Source of the DNA: AP-15 sp963772295
GTDB lineage: Bacteria; Pseudomonadota; Alphaproteobacteria; ATCC43930; CGMCC-115725
Reading direction: 5' to 3'
Assembly (NCBI GenBank): GCA_963772295.1
Contig: CAVYWO010000003.1
Span: 171,141 to 235,140, forward strand
Length of the DNA: 64,000 bases
Positions 17,852 through 27,336 of the stretch are shown in pieces. A model generated the notes under the pieces. It was not told where the DNA came from. It saw nothing but the letters and a program-made list of their open reading frames with translations, and did not search any database. The position numbers and the translations under genes were made by a program. Numbering within the stretch: position 1 is the first letter of the stretch; every line of letters begins with the position of its first letter.

Positions 17852-20677
17852 ATGACCGACCCGATCCGCTTTTTCCTCGACGGCAACGAGGTCGAAGCCG
17901 CACCCGGCGAGACGATCTGGCAGGTCGCCGATCGGGCCGGCATCGAGATCCCGCATCTCTGCTGGCTGCCGAAGCCCGGTTACCGCGCCGACGGCAATTG
18001 CCGCGCCTGCATGGTCGAAATCGACGGAGAGCGGGTGCTCGCCGCCGCCTGCGTGCGCCGTCCGATGCCGGGCATGAAGGTCGCGACCGCGAGCGAACGC
18101 GCCCGTTTCTCGCGCAGGATGGTGTTCGAGCTCCTGGTCGGCGACCAGCCGGCGCGCGCCGCCGCACACGATCCGAATTCCCGCTTCTGGCGATGGGCCG
18201 ACCGGCTCGGGGTCAGGGACAGCCGGTTTGCTCACCGCCCGCCGCCGCCGCCCGATCGCAGCCACCCGGCGATGGCGGTGCAGCTCGACGCCTGCATTCA
18301 ATGCACGCTCTGCGTCCGCGCCTGCCGCGAGGTCCAGGTCAACGACGTGATCGGGATGGCGGCGCGCGGCCATCACGAAAAGATCGTGTTCGATTTTGAC
18401 GACCCGATGGGCAACAGCACCTGCGTCGCCTGCGGCGAATGCGTGCAGGCCTGCCCGACCGGCGCGCTGATGCCGGCGAGCCTGGTCGATGCCAACGGCG
18501 CCTACGCCAACCCCCCCGACCACGAGGTCGACAGCGTGTGCCCCTATTGCGGCGTCGGCTGTCAGCTGACTTACAAGATCAAGGACGACCATATCGTCGC
18601 CGTCGACGGCAGGGACGGCCCGGCCAACCACAACCGGCTCTGCGTCAAGGGCCGTTTCGGCTTCGACTATGCGCATCACCCCGACCGGCTGACCGAGCCT
18701 CTGATCCGCAAAGAGGGGGTATCAAAGCATGACGTCGAGATCGACCCGGCGAACCCCTACACGCATTTTCGCAAGGCCAGCTGGAACGAGGCGCTCGACC
18801 GCGCCGCCGCCGGGTTGCGGCAGATCCGCGATCGCCAGCCTGCCCCGGCCCCTGGGTCCGGCCTTCGGCCGGCCCGAGGACAGGCTCCGGCCGAGGGAAG
18901 GCGCGCGCTCGCCGGTTTCGGCTCGGCCAAGGGCACGAACGAGGAGGCCTATCTCTTCCAGAAGCTGGTGCGCACCGGTTTCGGCAGCAACAATGTCGAT
19001 CACTGCACCCGGCTCTGCCACGCCTCGTCGGTCGCGGCGCTGATGGAGGGGATCGGCTCGGGTGCGGTCACCGCACCCTTCACCGCGGCGCAGGATTCCG
19101 ACGTCATCATCGTCATCGGCGCACGGCCGACCGAGAACCACCCGGTCGCCGCCACCTTTTTCAAGCAGGCGGCAAAGCGCGGCGCCAAGCTCTTCGTCAT
19201 CGACCCGCGCGGCCACAGCCTGGAGCGTTATGCGACCCTGACCCTGCGCTTCAACCCGGGCCGCGACGTGGCGCTCTTGAACGCGCTCTTGCACACAATC
19301 ATCGAGGAGGGCCTGACCGACCGCCAATACATCGAGGCGCATACCGAGGATTTCGCAAAGCTGCGCCAGCACATTGGCGCCTATTCGGCGGAGGCGATGG
19401 CCCCGATCTGCGGCGTCGACGCCGCCACCTTGCGCCATGTCGCGCGCACCTATGCCCGCGCCGAACGGGCGATCATCTTTTGGGGCATGGGCATCTCGCA
19501 GCACGTCCACGGCACCGACAACGCGCGCTGCCTGATCGCGCTGGCGATGGTGACGGGTCAGGTCGGCCGGCCCGGCACTGGGCTGCATCCGCTGCGCGGT
19601 CAGAACAATGTCCAGGGCGCCTCCGATGCCGGACTGATCCCGATGGTCTATCCCGACTATCAGTCGGTCGAAGACCCCAAGATCCGCGCCCGGTTCGAGG
19701 CGCTGTGGCAGACCGCACTCGACGACCGGCGCGGGCTCACCGTGGTCGAGATCATGGACGCCGTCCACCGCAACGAGATCAAGGGGATGTACATCATGGG
19801 CGAGAACCCGGCGATGTCCGACCCCGACGTCCGGCACGCGCGCGAGGCGCTCGCCCAGCTCGAACATCTTATCGTCCAGGACATCTTTCTGACCGAAACC
19901 GCGAAATACGCCGATGTGGTGCTGCCGGCCTCGGCCTGGCCGGAGAAAGACGGCACCGTCTCCAACACCAACCGCCAGGTGCAGATGGGCCGGGCCGCCT
20001 TGCCGCTTCCCGGCAATGCCCGGCGCGACTGGTGGATCATCCAGGAAATCGCACGCCGCATCGGGCTCGGCTGGTCCTACACCCATCCGCGCGACGTCTT
20101 CGCCGAGATGAAGCTGGCAATGCCGTCGCTCGACAACATCACCTGGGAGCGGCTCGAACGCGAGGGCTCGGTGACCTATCCCTGCGACGGCCCGGATCGG
20201 CCCGGCAACGAGATCGTCTTTGGCGAGGGCTTTCCGACCGCGTCGGGTCGCGCCAGGCTGGTGCCGGCGGCGATCATCCCGCCCGCCGAGGAGCCCGATG
20301 CGGACTATCCGATGGTGCTGACGACCGGCCGCCAGCTCGAGCACTGGCATACCGGGGCGATGACGCGGCGGGCGAGCGTGCTCGACGAGATCGAGCCCGA
20401 GGCGGTCGCGAGCCTGGCGCCCGCCGAATTGCGCCGGCTGGGCATCGCGGCCGGCGAAAGGGTGCGGGTCACCACCCGCCGCGGCGCCATCGAATTGAAG
20501 GCGCGGGCCGACAGCGCGGTCGCCCCGGGCCAGGTGTTCATCCCGTTCTGCTATGCCGAGGCCGCCGCCAACCTATTGACCAACCCGCAGCTCGACCCGA
20601 TCGGCAAGATCCCCGAATTCAAGTTTTGCGCGGTCAGGGTCGAGCCCGCCGTGGCTCGAGCGTCGGCGGCCGAGTAG
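17852..20677 (+). CDS. fdhA: Formate dehydrogenase alpha subunit, Cys type (molybdenum/tungsten, NAD-linked class)
   Basis: 941 residues. Order: 2Fe-2S ferredoxin domain (HLCWLPKPGY, GNCRACMVEI, AACVRRP), an NADH-dehydrogenase G-type motif, two 4Fe-4S clusters (CIQCTLCVRACRE, CVACGECVQACPTGAL), a further 4Fe-4S start of the catalytic domain (CPYCGVGCQLTY), then the molybdopterin-binding body. The metal-ligand position is Cys in HCTRLCHASS, not selenocysteine, with the expected His next to it. It oxidises formate to CO2. No beta/gamma (flavin, diaphorase) subunits are adjacent, so partners lie elsewhere. About 22 extra residues near position 330 come from an in-frame palindromic insertion. A small gene follows. 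Confidence 0.93.
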   Translation: MTDPIRFFLDGNEVEAAPGETIWQVADRAGIEIPHLCWLPKPGYRADGNCRACMVEIDGERVLAAACVRRPMPGMKVATASERARFSRRMVFELLVGDQPARAAAHDPNSRFWRWADRLGVRDSRFAHRPPPPPDRSHPAMAVQLDACIQCTLCVRACREVQVNDVIGMAARGHHEKIVFDFDDPMGNSTCVACGECVQACPTGALMPASLVDANGAYANPPDHEVDSVCPYCGVGCQLTYKIKDDHIVAVDGRDGPANHNRLCVKGRFGFDYAHHPDRLTEPLIRKEGVSKHDVEIDPANPYTHFRKASWNEALDRAAAGLRQIRDRQPAPAPGSGLRPARGQAPAEGRRALAGFGSAKGTNEEAYLFQKLVRTGFGSNNVDHCTRLCHASSVAALMEGIGSGAVTAPFTAAQDSDVIIVIGARPTENHPVAATFFKQAAKRGAKLFVIDPRGHSLERYATLTLRFNPGRDVALLNALLHTIIEEGLTDRQYIEAHTEDFAKLRQHIGAYSAEAMAPICGVDAATLRHVARTYARAERAIIFWGMGISQHVHGTDNARCLIALAMVTGQVGRPGTGLHPLRGQNNVQGASDAGLIPMVYPDYQSVEDPKIRARFEALWQTALDDRRGLTVVEIMDAVHRNEIKGMYIMGENPAMSDPDVRHAREALAQLEHLIVQDIFLTETAKYADVVLPASAWPEKDGTVSNTNRQVQMGRAALPLPGNARRDWWIIQEIARRIGLGWSYTHPRDVFAEMKLAMPSLDNITWERLEREGSVTYPCDGPDRPGNEIVFGEGFPTASGRARLVPAAIIPPAEEPDADYPMVLTTGRQLEHWHTGAMTRRASVLDEIEPEAVASLAPAELRRLGIAAGERVRVTTRRGAIELKARADSAVAPGQVFIPFCYAEAAANLLTNPQLDPIGKIPEFKFCAVRVEPAVARASAAE
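18832..18900. repeat. GC-rich palindromic insertion inside fdhA
   Basis: The core 18851-18879 folds as CCT..CCGGCC-TTC-GGCCGG..AGG with few mismatches. It encodes a Pro/Gly/Arg-rich stretch (PAPGSGLRPARG) absent from the family consensus as I remember it, placed just before the conserved ALAGFGSAKGTNEE block. The reading frame is kept. Confidence 0.6.
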
Positions 20678-20693
20678 GGGAGGGCCGACGCCG

Positions 20694-20873
20694 ATGCGCA
20701 ATCCGCCGGAAGAGGAGCCGTTTTACGCAGTCGCCGCACGGTACTTCCGCCGGCTCGCCGAGCAACGTCGCGACCCGGCGGCCGCGGCGGAAGGCGTCCC
20801 TCCGGAGCCGACCGAGGACGCTGCCGAGGAGCTGTTTTCTCGGATCATCGGCTTTCTGCCCGACGAGGGGTGA
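20694..20873 (+). CDS. Small acidic protein downstream of fdhA
   Basis: 59 codons: starts MRNPPEEEPFYAVAARYFRR and ends EELFSRIIGFLPDEG. A Shine-Dalgarno (GGGGAGGG) overlaps the fdhA stop region and sits about 9 bases before the ATG, so translation is probably coupled. The composition (helical middle with RRLAEQRRDPAAAAEG, acidic tail) is protein-like. It does not resemble the FdsD delta subunit I know, so its link to formate dehydrogenase rests on position only. Confidence 0.6.
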   Translation: MRNPPEEEPFYAVAARYFRRLAEQRRDPAAAAEGVPPEPTEDAAEELFSRIIGFLPDEG

Positions 20874-20938
20874 GGCGCGGTCGCGCTGCCGCCCGACTGA
20901 CTGCCGATCACCTCGCGCGCGGGGAAGGACGCCGAACC

Positions 20939-21345
20939 ATGAGGCTCAGATTTATCCTGTGCCATCCGGCGCATTTCCTTCTTCAAGAGGAGCGGGAGAT
21001 TTTCTTGGCGAGCGCACTTTTCAAGATGGGTCACGACCCTGCCTATTTTGCAATCTCAAACCGAAACTTGCGCCAAAGCCGACGGCAGACCGGGTTTGCT
21101 TGTCCGGTGGAGCTGTTCCCGGCCGATGACCCAGGCGAGAGCCCGCACCGAACAATCAGTACGGGCGTTGCTGCAGGCGCTCTGCCGCGATCAGCCGGAT
21201 ATCGTCATGGTCAAAGGGCGTTCTCGATGGCATCGCCCCGGAACCATTCAGGATCTGAGGGCGGTCGCGGACCAACTCCGCAGTAATCGCGATGCTGAGG
21301 ACATCGAGCTACGATCCGCTGGTCAATGCGTTTTTGGAGCTCCTT
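20939..21345 (+). pseudogene. Glycosyltransferase-like fragment, frameshifted
   Basis: Starts MRLRFILCHPAHFLLQEERE and continues FKMGHDPAYFAIS and CPVELFPADDPGESP. It then moves to another frame near 21160 (LLQALCRDQPDIVMVKG). The N-terminal Rossmann-like strand and the DIVMVKG strand suit a GT-B glycosyltransferase start, but no C-terminal nucleotide-binding half follows. Assignment is weak; the decayed state is clear. Confidence 0.4.
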
Positions 21346-21412
21346 CCGCGCCCATAGCGCGCCTTGCGAGCGTCGAACATGCGGCGATCTGGTCGATATC
21401 GCAACCGACCGC

Positions 21413-22010
21413 TCAGAGCCCCCACATCGGGTCTGCAATCTTTTGCACCCAGACGAGCGCGTCCTTCCGAAGGATCTTGATCTTCGTTGCATAGATCGAG
21501 AGGAAAGCGTCTATTGCTTCTCTTGGCCTGCCTTCCTGATTCCATTCCGGATCGTCCCACATGTAGTCATCGCTTTCCATGATGTCGCCGATTTTCAGAA
21601 GACGAAAGCTATGAACCATGTCTTCGAGCACGTTCATCGTCCAGTGGGAGCCGTCGATGATGGCGAAGTCATAGGCGTTCAGCGGCAAGGTGCGCAAAAT
21701 ATCGGCGGATCTGCCAAGATGAAACTTGACCTTGTTCTGATGACCACCGGCGATCAGATTGGACCTTAGCCGCGGCTGCTCCCAGACGTCGATGGTATCC
21801 ACAAATAAATCTGCGTGAGTAGCAATGTTGTCGAGAAGCCAAGTAGTCGATCCACCCTCAAACGATCCGCTCTCGAGCAACCTGCACGGCTGGTCCTTCA
21901 GATGACTCAAAAATTTCCGATAAAGAGGGATGTTGTGTCCACAGAGATCCAGGGAGAAATCGTATTTGCTCCGCCGCGCATCGTCGTCTTCGCCTTTCTT
22001 GCAGCCGCCA
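21413..22010 (-). pseudogene. Class I SAM methyltransferase, truncated
   Basis: The open part (21413-21910 with a TTG start, readable upstream to about 22010 as YDFSLDLCGHNIPLYRKFL) has SAM motif I in RLLESGSFEGGSTTW, an acidic strand end VDTIDVWEQP, and the motif DFAIIDGSHWTMNVLEDM followed by IMESDDYMWDD. This is the layout of Methyltransf_24-type enzymes often found in glycan clusters. Upstream sequence switches frame and no good start exists, so the 5' end is lost or rearranged. Confidence 0.6.
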
Positions 22011-22271
22011 TGAGCAGCTCCTCTCCAAGACTCTGCATCGCCCCGAAGCGAACTTTAGCCGTCTTCCGAACCGGAAGCCAAGATTCAAGACGGCATGAAT
22101 TGAACGTGCGCCTGATCGACAAACGGCTTGGCGTCTGGCACCTGGTCCGGCGTAGTCCGCGGGACATCAGAACCCGCCATGCGCGTTGGCCTCGATCGGG
22201 TGAAGGCCGCCGCCGCGGCTGCCGGCAAGGCCGGCCGATTGGACGTAAATTTGAGGGGTGGCGCGAGGGCG
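22011..22271. other. Rearranged stretch without an assignable gene
   Basis: Competing short frames on both strands, including GAMQSLGEELLMAAARKA on minus and EPAMRVGLDRVKAAAAAAGK on plus. These look like scraps of coding DNA. Nothing can be assigned. Confidence 0.4.
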
Positions 22272-22718
22272 TTATGCCCTGCTCGGTGCGGTGCGGACCG
22301 CACTGGTCACGCTTCGAGCCGAGCAGGGTTCGCCAGACTGTTGCGAATTTTCCGCCGACGTCGGACGGCGAGTGCCTACCCCCGCACGCCGCCGGCCGCG
22401 GCCGAATTCGCCGCAGCCGGCGATCCGGTCAATGGATGATGACGTCGAAGTGGTGCCAATGAAGTTGATCACCGAGCCGTCGTGCAGCGTTAACGTGGTG
22501 GTGCCGCCGACCTGCGTCTGCGTTGCCAGGACTTGCTCGCTACCGGCCGGGCTGCCGGCAAACTTGGGGTCGCCCGGCGGTCCGCTGGTCGGCTGATGCC
22601 CGGACCCGCCTGCGCCGCCGGTTACCTGCGCAAGACTGAGCGCACCGGCAGTGGGACGGGCCGTCGCCGTAACGTGCGTTGGTGCCGCGTGAAACAGCCC
22701 GCCGTGGATTGAAGCCAT
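22272..22718 (-). CDS. Hypothetical protein, possible truncated exported repeat protein
   Basis: From the ATG at 22718: MASIHGGLFHAAPTHVTATA, then a Gly/Ser/Pro-rich middle (TGGAGGSGHQPTSGPPGDPK) and a strand-rich TTLTLHDGSVINFIGTTS. It then runs into Arg-rich sequence that does not look native. The TLTLHDGS-type strand pair recalls C-terminal parts of type I-secreted calcium-binding proteins. If so, it could be a broken substrate of the exporter encoded at 34-38 kb (inference only). Confidence 0.35.
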   Translation of the reverse strand: MASIHGGLFHAAPTHVTATARPTAGALSLAQVTGGAGGSGHQPTSGPPGDPKFAGSPAGSEQVLATQTQVGGTTTLTLHDGSVINFIGTTSTSSSIDRIAGCGEFGRGRRRAGVGTRRPTSAENSQQSGEPCSARSVTSAVRTAPSRA

Positions 22719-22891
22719 AGCAATCTCTCGCTCGTTTGGAGGCAGTGTAGCGCCGGGGAGCGGCGATGCTCCAACCACTTATGGCCACGATCGGTTTCAT
22801 GTCGTTGCAGGAGGTTTCAAGACCTTGTTAAATCCGTCTCGACCTTGGCCCGTCGCTCGCCGCCGCCTATGATCCGAGGGCGGGGCTTCGG
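22719..22891. other. Intergenic stretch before the GT4 pseudogene
   Basis: No gene seen. It separates the divergent hypothetical gene from the glycosyltransferase pseudogene. Confidence 0.4.
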
Positions 22892-24177
22892 GTGGCATCA
22901 TTGTCGCTGCGGATCTTGATCGTTGCCCATGGACATCCGGAGCAGAGCCCGGGCGGAGCCGAGGTCGCCGCCTACCTGCTGTTCCGGGGGGTGCGGCAGG
23001 CGGCCGGGATCGAGGCCCATTTTCTCGCCTGGGTGCCGGCCGCAGGGCCGCAACGGCCGAGCGGGCAGATAACCGGGTTTGCCGGCCGACCGGACGAGAC
23101 GGTGATTGCCACCAGCGAGTTCAACTCCTTTCTGTTGTCGCAACCATCGGCTGGCGTGCTCGCGGAATTTTCTCGCCTGCTCACCCGAATTGACCCCGAT
23201 GTCGTCCACTTCCACCATTATACAAATCTGGGAATCGAATTCATCACCGCGGCGCGTCGGTATAAGCCAAAGATTTATCTGGTCGTTACTTTGCATGAGT
23301 ACTTGGCGATCTGTCATCACATCGCCCTTGCCAATGGCATCGATCCGGTCCGATCGCCGCGCCGGCGCCGCCGCGCCGCGGGAGAGGGCCCCGCCGCGTT
23401 CGGGTTCTTTGGCCAAATCCATCCGTTCAAGGGCCTCCTCGAGCTGTTGGCGACCTTTGACCATCTCGACCGGCTTTGCCCGGAGAGGTCGACAGCAATC
23501 CGGCTGACCATTCACGGCGCCTATCTCGAGCGGAACCGTCCCGACTACATCGCCGCGTTTCACCGATCCGCGATATCGAAATCCCCCAATCGATATAACG
23601 ACGCCGCAGAAATTTACTCGGCGCGATGAACAGGTCGGCCGCGGCAAAATGCGCCTGAATGTGCTGGCGGCGGCGCGCGAAATCGCTCGCCGCGATGCCG
23701 GGAAAGCAGGCGGCGCAGGCCTTGTCGCCGGCCGCCTCGCACAAGGCGAAGCCATTAGTCTTGACCATGGTTCCGTAATGTTTGCTGGCAAAAACCAGCG
23801 CCAGGGTGCATTTCGCTGGCCCCTACGCGCGGCGGGACCTGCATCGTCTGATGGCCGCCATCGACTGGGTCGTCGTGCCGTCGATCTGGTGGGAGAATTC
23901 GCCGCTGGTCATCGAGGAGGCCCTGGCCCACCGGCGGCCGGTCATCTGCAGCGACATCGGCGGCATGGCCGAGAAGGTCCGGCCGGGAAAAGACGGGTTC
24001 CATTTTCCGGTCGGCAACGCGGTCGAGTTGGCGAGGCTCTTGGTCCGGCTTGCCGGGGACGATGCGGTGTGGGAGGGCCTGCAGAAGACGATGCGCCAGC
24101 CGGCGACGACTACCCAAACCGTTGTTCGCCATCTCGCATTGTATCGCCTCTGCCTCGCCGCCAGGCGTGCGATCTGA
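22892..24177 (+). pseudogene. GT4 family glycosyltransferase with an internal segment moved and inverted
   Basis: A GTG start gives a GT-B N-terminal domain (ILIVAHGHPEQSPGGAEVAA, DVVHFHHYTNLGIEF, LVVTLHEYLAICHH). The text then jumps to the linker NGIDPVRS and the C-terminal domain (FGFFGQIHPFKGLLELL), stopping at 23629. The expected middle (MVKTNGFALCEAAGDKACAA, then ADLFIAPSKFLRRRYIDWGI) is found on the opposite strand at about 23565-23780. The rest of the C-terminal domain resumes on the plus strand from about 23782 (HFAGPYARRDLHRL, IWWENSPLVIEEALAHRRP with the conserved E-x7-E region). So one ~215-base block left its place, flipped and sits further down. Confidence 0.75.
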
Positions 24178-24296
24178 TCTGAACATCCAACCCGAATCTC
24201 ATCTTATGCCTTGGACGAAGCCCGGCGGGATCGCGAGCCGGATCCGCCCGCGCCTCCCTGGTTACCCGACGGCCTCTTGCCACATCTGTTGCAAGA

Positions 24297-26279
24297 TCAC
24301 TCGATCCTCAACGACTCGATCGCCGACGGCAGTTCGGCGAAGGTTTTCGTACTGCGCACCTCCAACGCGCGGTATTTCTCGACGATCCCCGGATGGTTCT
24401 CCGGAAGGGCCGCCGAAGTTGGGTCCAAATTCGTAATCACCGCAAGCCCGGTCGGAAATGCGTCGAATGTGTGTATATGCAGGTCGGGTCTAATGGTCTT
24501 CAGGATTAGGATCGCTTTCCACACGTCTCCGGTCCACCAATGCGGGTGCGTCGACTGCGTGGCGAGGGTCTGATCGTCGCAAAAGCGTCTGCAGATGTGG
24601 GCATCGGTAGGAATACAATCGTAAATCACGACGACAGAGTGCTTTTTTGCGTGCCGTTCTATACAGGTAAACTCATGGATAACGTTCTCGAATAACCGAG
24701 AACCAGAAAGCAAAGCCATCTCGATATTCTCGCCGAACAATTTCGTCGGGTCGTATAACGAAAAGAATACGTGGCTATCAAGTTGAAATATGCCGCAAAA
24801 CGGTTTTTGGCCAATTATCTGCTGGTTTATTTCGAACTGTGGCCCGACGACAATCGATGGACAATCGACGTGCGACAGGATATCGCCGACGATCCCGCCG
24901 ATCTGCGCGAAATTCCTTGGCCTTAAGTCGGCGAGCAGCCGGACGATCAACGAGTAATAGTCGTCTCCCTCGAGGTCGCCGATCGTCCAGAAGTCGCCGG
25001 ACTTTGGAGTGTTGTCGTGCGGCACGGTCGGGGGGGTGGATTCGGACTGTGGGCGCGCGGCACGGCGAGCCCCTTCCTGGACGTCGAGATCGGCGGAGAG
25101 CGAGGTAATCAACTCGAGAGCCTTCGGAATGTCACATTCCCAGATGTCGCTGCCGGGAGGATTATCTGCGACGAAAATGCCATACGAAAACTGCATTGTA
25201 GCCGCTAACGCAATATAGAAATCATCCCAATTGGGCGAGTAATAGGGATTGTTCAGGGGGCGGAGCTCGCAGAGCGTGGCATGCGGTCCGGCGAAGACAC
25301 CGTTGACGAGGCCGGAGCCATAAGCGCCGACTACCAGGCGAGCGTTCCGGAACGTGCGCACCTGCTCCTCGAACGACAGCCGTTCGCCTGAGACGATATG
25401 AAATCCGATCCGTGACAAACATTCGACCAACTCGGGCTCGTTGCTCATTCGCCGGTTGGGCACTCCGAGCCGGGACACGTAGATTTTGTCTGCGGGCGGT
25501 TCGCACGAACCGGCATCGGCGAGAATCTGGACTTTGGCGCGTTCGATAAATTTTTCGAATTCTCTTCCCAATGGCGGATGTCTGTACAGCTTCGAGGCGA
25601 AGAGAACCCGCGGCACCTTCACCAGAAGAGCCGGGAAGCGCACGACCGGCGCGTGCGCGCGGGCCATTACGATCTCCTGTGCCCCTTGCGGCCACGCCGT
25701 CGCAGCATAGGAGATCAGATGGGAAAGACCGGCCCGATCCAGGGCCGAATCCTGCACCATGCTCTCGGCGATGGCATGACCATAAACGAGGCTGCCTCGA
25801 GAAAGCAACGGCACCCAAACGCCGTCGCCGAGTTCGGGCGCTCGGCGAAGTTCGCCACCGATGTTTTCGGCCGTCAATCCACCGCCGACGCGAAGCGCGA
25901 TCGTCTCGTTGCCGGTTGGAAATAACGTCTCGACGACAATTTTGCCATCCGCGAGAAAAACGACGCCCGACCCGACCGCGATGTAACAAGGCTCGTTTAT
26001 CAGAAAGAGATGTTCCGGCTCCCAGCTGAATGAGGTTGCAGCCAGATACGTCCGCAGAAACTGCTGGCATGCGTCGCTGTTGTCGTCGGCGCGGCCGACG
26101 ACCCGCGCGCTGACGGTGCCGCCTGGCGCCGTCTGCACCGAATACGTGCCAGCGTCTCTATCCGCGCCTGCAACTCGCTCGCGAAATTCCTCGAGCGATA
26201 TCTGCCGGACGCCGTGCAGTGCGAGAGAGTGTGTCGGCCAGCCTTCGAGGTCAGGGCACCCGCGCTCCTCAGCGGCCAT
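24297..26279 (-). CDS. GT61 glycosyltransferase fused to a degenerate methyltransferase-like domain
   Basis: About 660 residues from the ATG at 26279, which has AGAGGAG five bases upstream. Residues ~1-430 form a GT61 (DUF563) capsule-type transferase: KIYVSRLGVPNRRMSNEPEL, FEEQVRTFRNARLVVGAYGS, FAGPHATLCELRPLNNPYYS. The C-terminal ~200 residues are homologous to the methyltransferase at 28565-29425 but have lost its SAM-site residues (QIGGIVGD for EIGTMSGE, VVGPQF for AIDPDF, LSGSR for LDGLH, IYDCIP for IHDCIP). The transferase half is open and looks functional; the second half is probably a binding or structural domain. Confidence 0.8.
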   Translation of the reverse strand: MAAEERGCPDLEGWPTHSLALHGVRQISLEEFRERVAGADRDAGTYSVQTAPGGTVSARVVGRADDNSDACQQFLRTYLAATSFSWEPEHLFLINEPCYIAVGSGVVFLADGKIVVETLFPTGNETIALRVGGGLTAENIGGELRRAPELGDGVWVPLLSRGSLVYGHAIAESMVQDSALDRAGLSHLISYAATAWPQGAQEIVMARAHAPVVRFPALLVKVPRVLFASKLYRHPPLGREFEKFIERAKVQILADAGSCEPPADKIYVSRLGVPNRRMSNEPELVECLSRIGFHIVSGERLSFEEQVRTFRNARLVVGAYGSGLVNGVFAGPHATLCELRPLNNPYYSPNWDDFYIALAATMQFSYGIFVADNPPGSDIWECDIPKALELITSLSADLDVQEGARRAARPQSESTPPTVPHDNTPKSGDFWTIGDLEGDDYYSLIVRLLADLRPRNFAQIGGIVGDILSHVDCPSIVVGPQFEINQQIIGQKPFCGIFQLDSHVFFSLYDPTKLFGENIEMALLSGSRLFENVIHEFTCIERHAKKHSVVVIYDCIPTDAHICRRFCDDQTLATQSTHPHWWTGDVWKAILILKTIRPDLHIHTFDAFPTGLAVITNLDPTSAALPENHPGIVEKYRALEVRSTKTFAELPSAIESLRIE

Positions 26280-26489
26280 TGGTCTCCTCTGGCGTCGATC
26301 CGGTGGAATCGCGACACCACGACTATGCCGCCGATTACCCCGAACTGCAACTTGATGACGAGCTGTTGCGGAGCCCAAAGGTTGTGGCGGAGCGACGAGT
26401 GCCGACGTTCGCCTCCGGGCTCGTACACCGTACACCGACCGTTTGTCGACATATAATCCTTTCGCGATATAATCAGATGGACGAGATTA

Positions 26490-27115
26490 ATCGCTACGTT
26501 GGTCACTTTCCGCCCTTCACCACCGTACAAGGCTACTTTTACGATTGGCAGGACAGGGGTTTGTTTGAGCGGATCAATCTCGAACTCTTGCGGCAAGCGC
26601 GCGAAGGCGCCGGTCGGGAAGCAAGCCCGTCGGCCAGGGTGATCGATAGCCAATCGGTCAAAAGGACCGAGAGCGGCGGACCGCGTGTGTACGACGCCGC
26701 CACGAAAACCAAGGGCCGCAAGCGGCACATCGTGACCGATACCGCTGGTCTGATGGTCGGGGCGGTGGTCCACCCTGCCGATGCGCAAGACCGCGACGGC
26801 GCCCCGCTCGTTGTCGAAGCCGTCCACGACCTCTTCCCTTCGCTGCGCCACCTCTTCGCCGACAGCTCCCCCGGCCGAATTTGGCGAGTGCATCCACCAG
26901 CTTGTAACTCGTCAAGCGCGTGGCCGACACCGTCGGTTTCCAAGCCGCGGCGCTGGGTCGTCGAACGCACCTTTGCTTGGCTCAACCGCAACCGCCGTCT
27001 TGCCAAGGATTTCGAAGCCTCCATTGCAGCGCCCAGGGGTCTATATCGCCGCCTCCATGCAACTTTCTCATTAGGCGTCTTGTATGGTCGTAACTCAACC
27101 AATCCGATTAAGATT
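26490..27115 (+). pseudogene. IS5 family (IS427-like) transposase remnant
   Basis: Reads FPPFTTVQGYFYDWQDRGLF, then ASPSARVIDSQSVKRTESGG (first Asp of the DDE set), KTKGRKRHIVTDTAGL and VVHPADAQDRDG. After LFPSLRHLFAD the frame slips, and RRWVVERTFAWLNRNRRLAK (the Y-x-R-x-x-E equivalent region) appears in a different register. The N-terminal third is missing. It sits beside the start of the GT61 fusion gene and probably separated two formerly tandem copies. Confidence 0.8.
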
Positions 27116-27336
27116 TCGGCCATCAGACGCGCATATCGCTCCAGCCGCGTTGGATCGCTTTGATTGATTTTGCAAGCGGTTCTCGTGCGCGCACTGCGTT
27201 GCAAACAGTTGCCCGCATCGCGGGCAACTGTTAGAATATTGCCGCGCTGCAAACCAGCTCTTCGGTCGTCAATCGATTCTATCTCGCGACTTCCCTGATA
27301 GGTGAGGGTAATTGCGTGGCGAGAAGGGGTGTCCCG

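Noticed and set aside
18722..20350. A 542-codon minus-strand frame opposite fdhA
   Set aside because: A shadow frame produced by high GC in the third codon positions of fdhA; the plus-strand product has all cluster and cofactor motifs.
17852..20677. A selenocysteine UGA in fdhA
   Set aside because: The active-site codon encodes Cys and the frame is open throughout.
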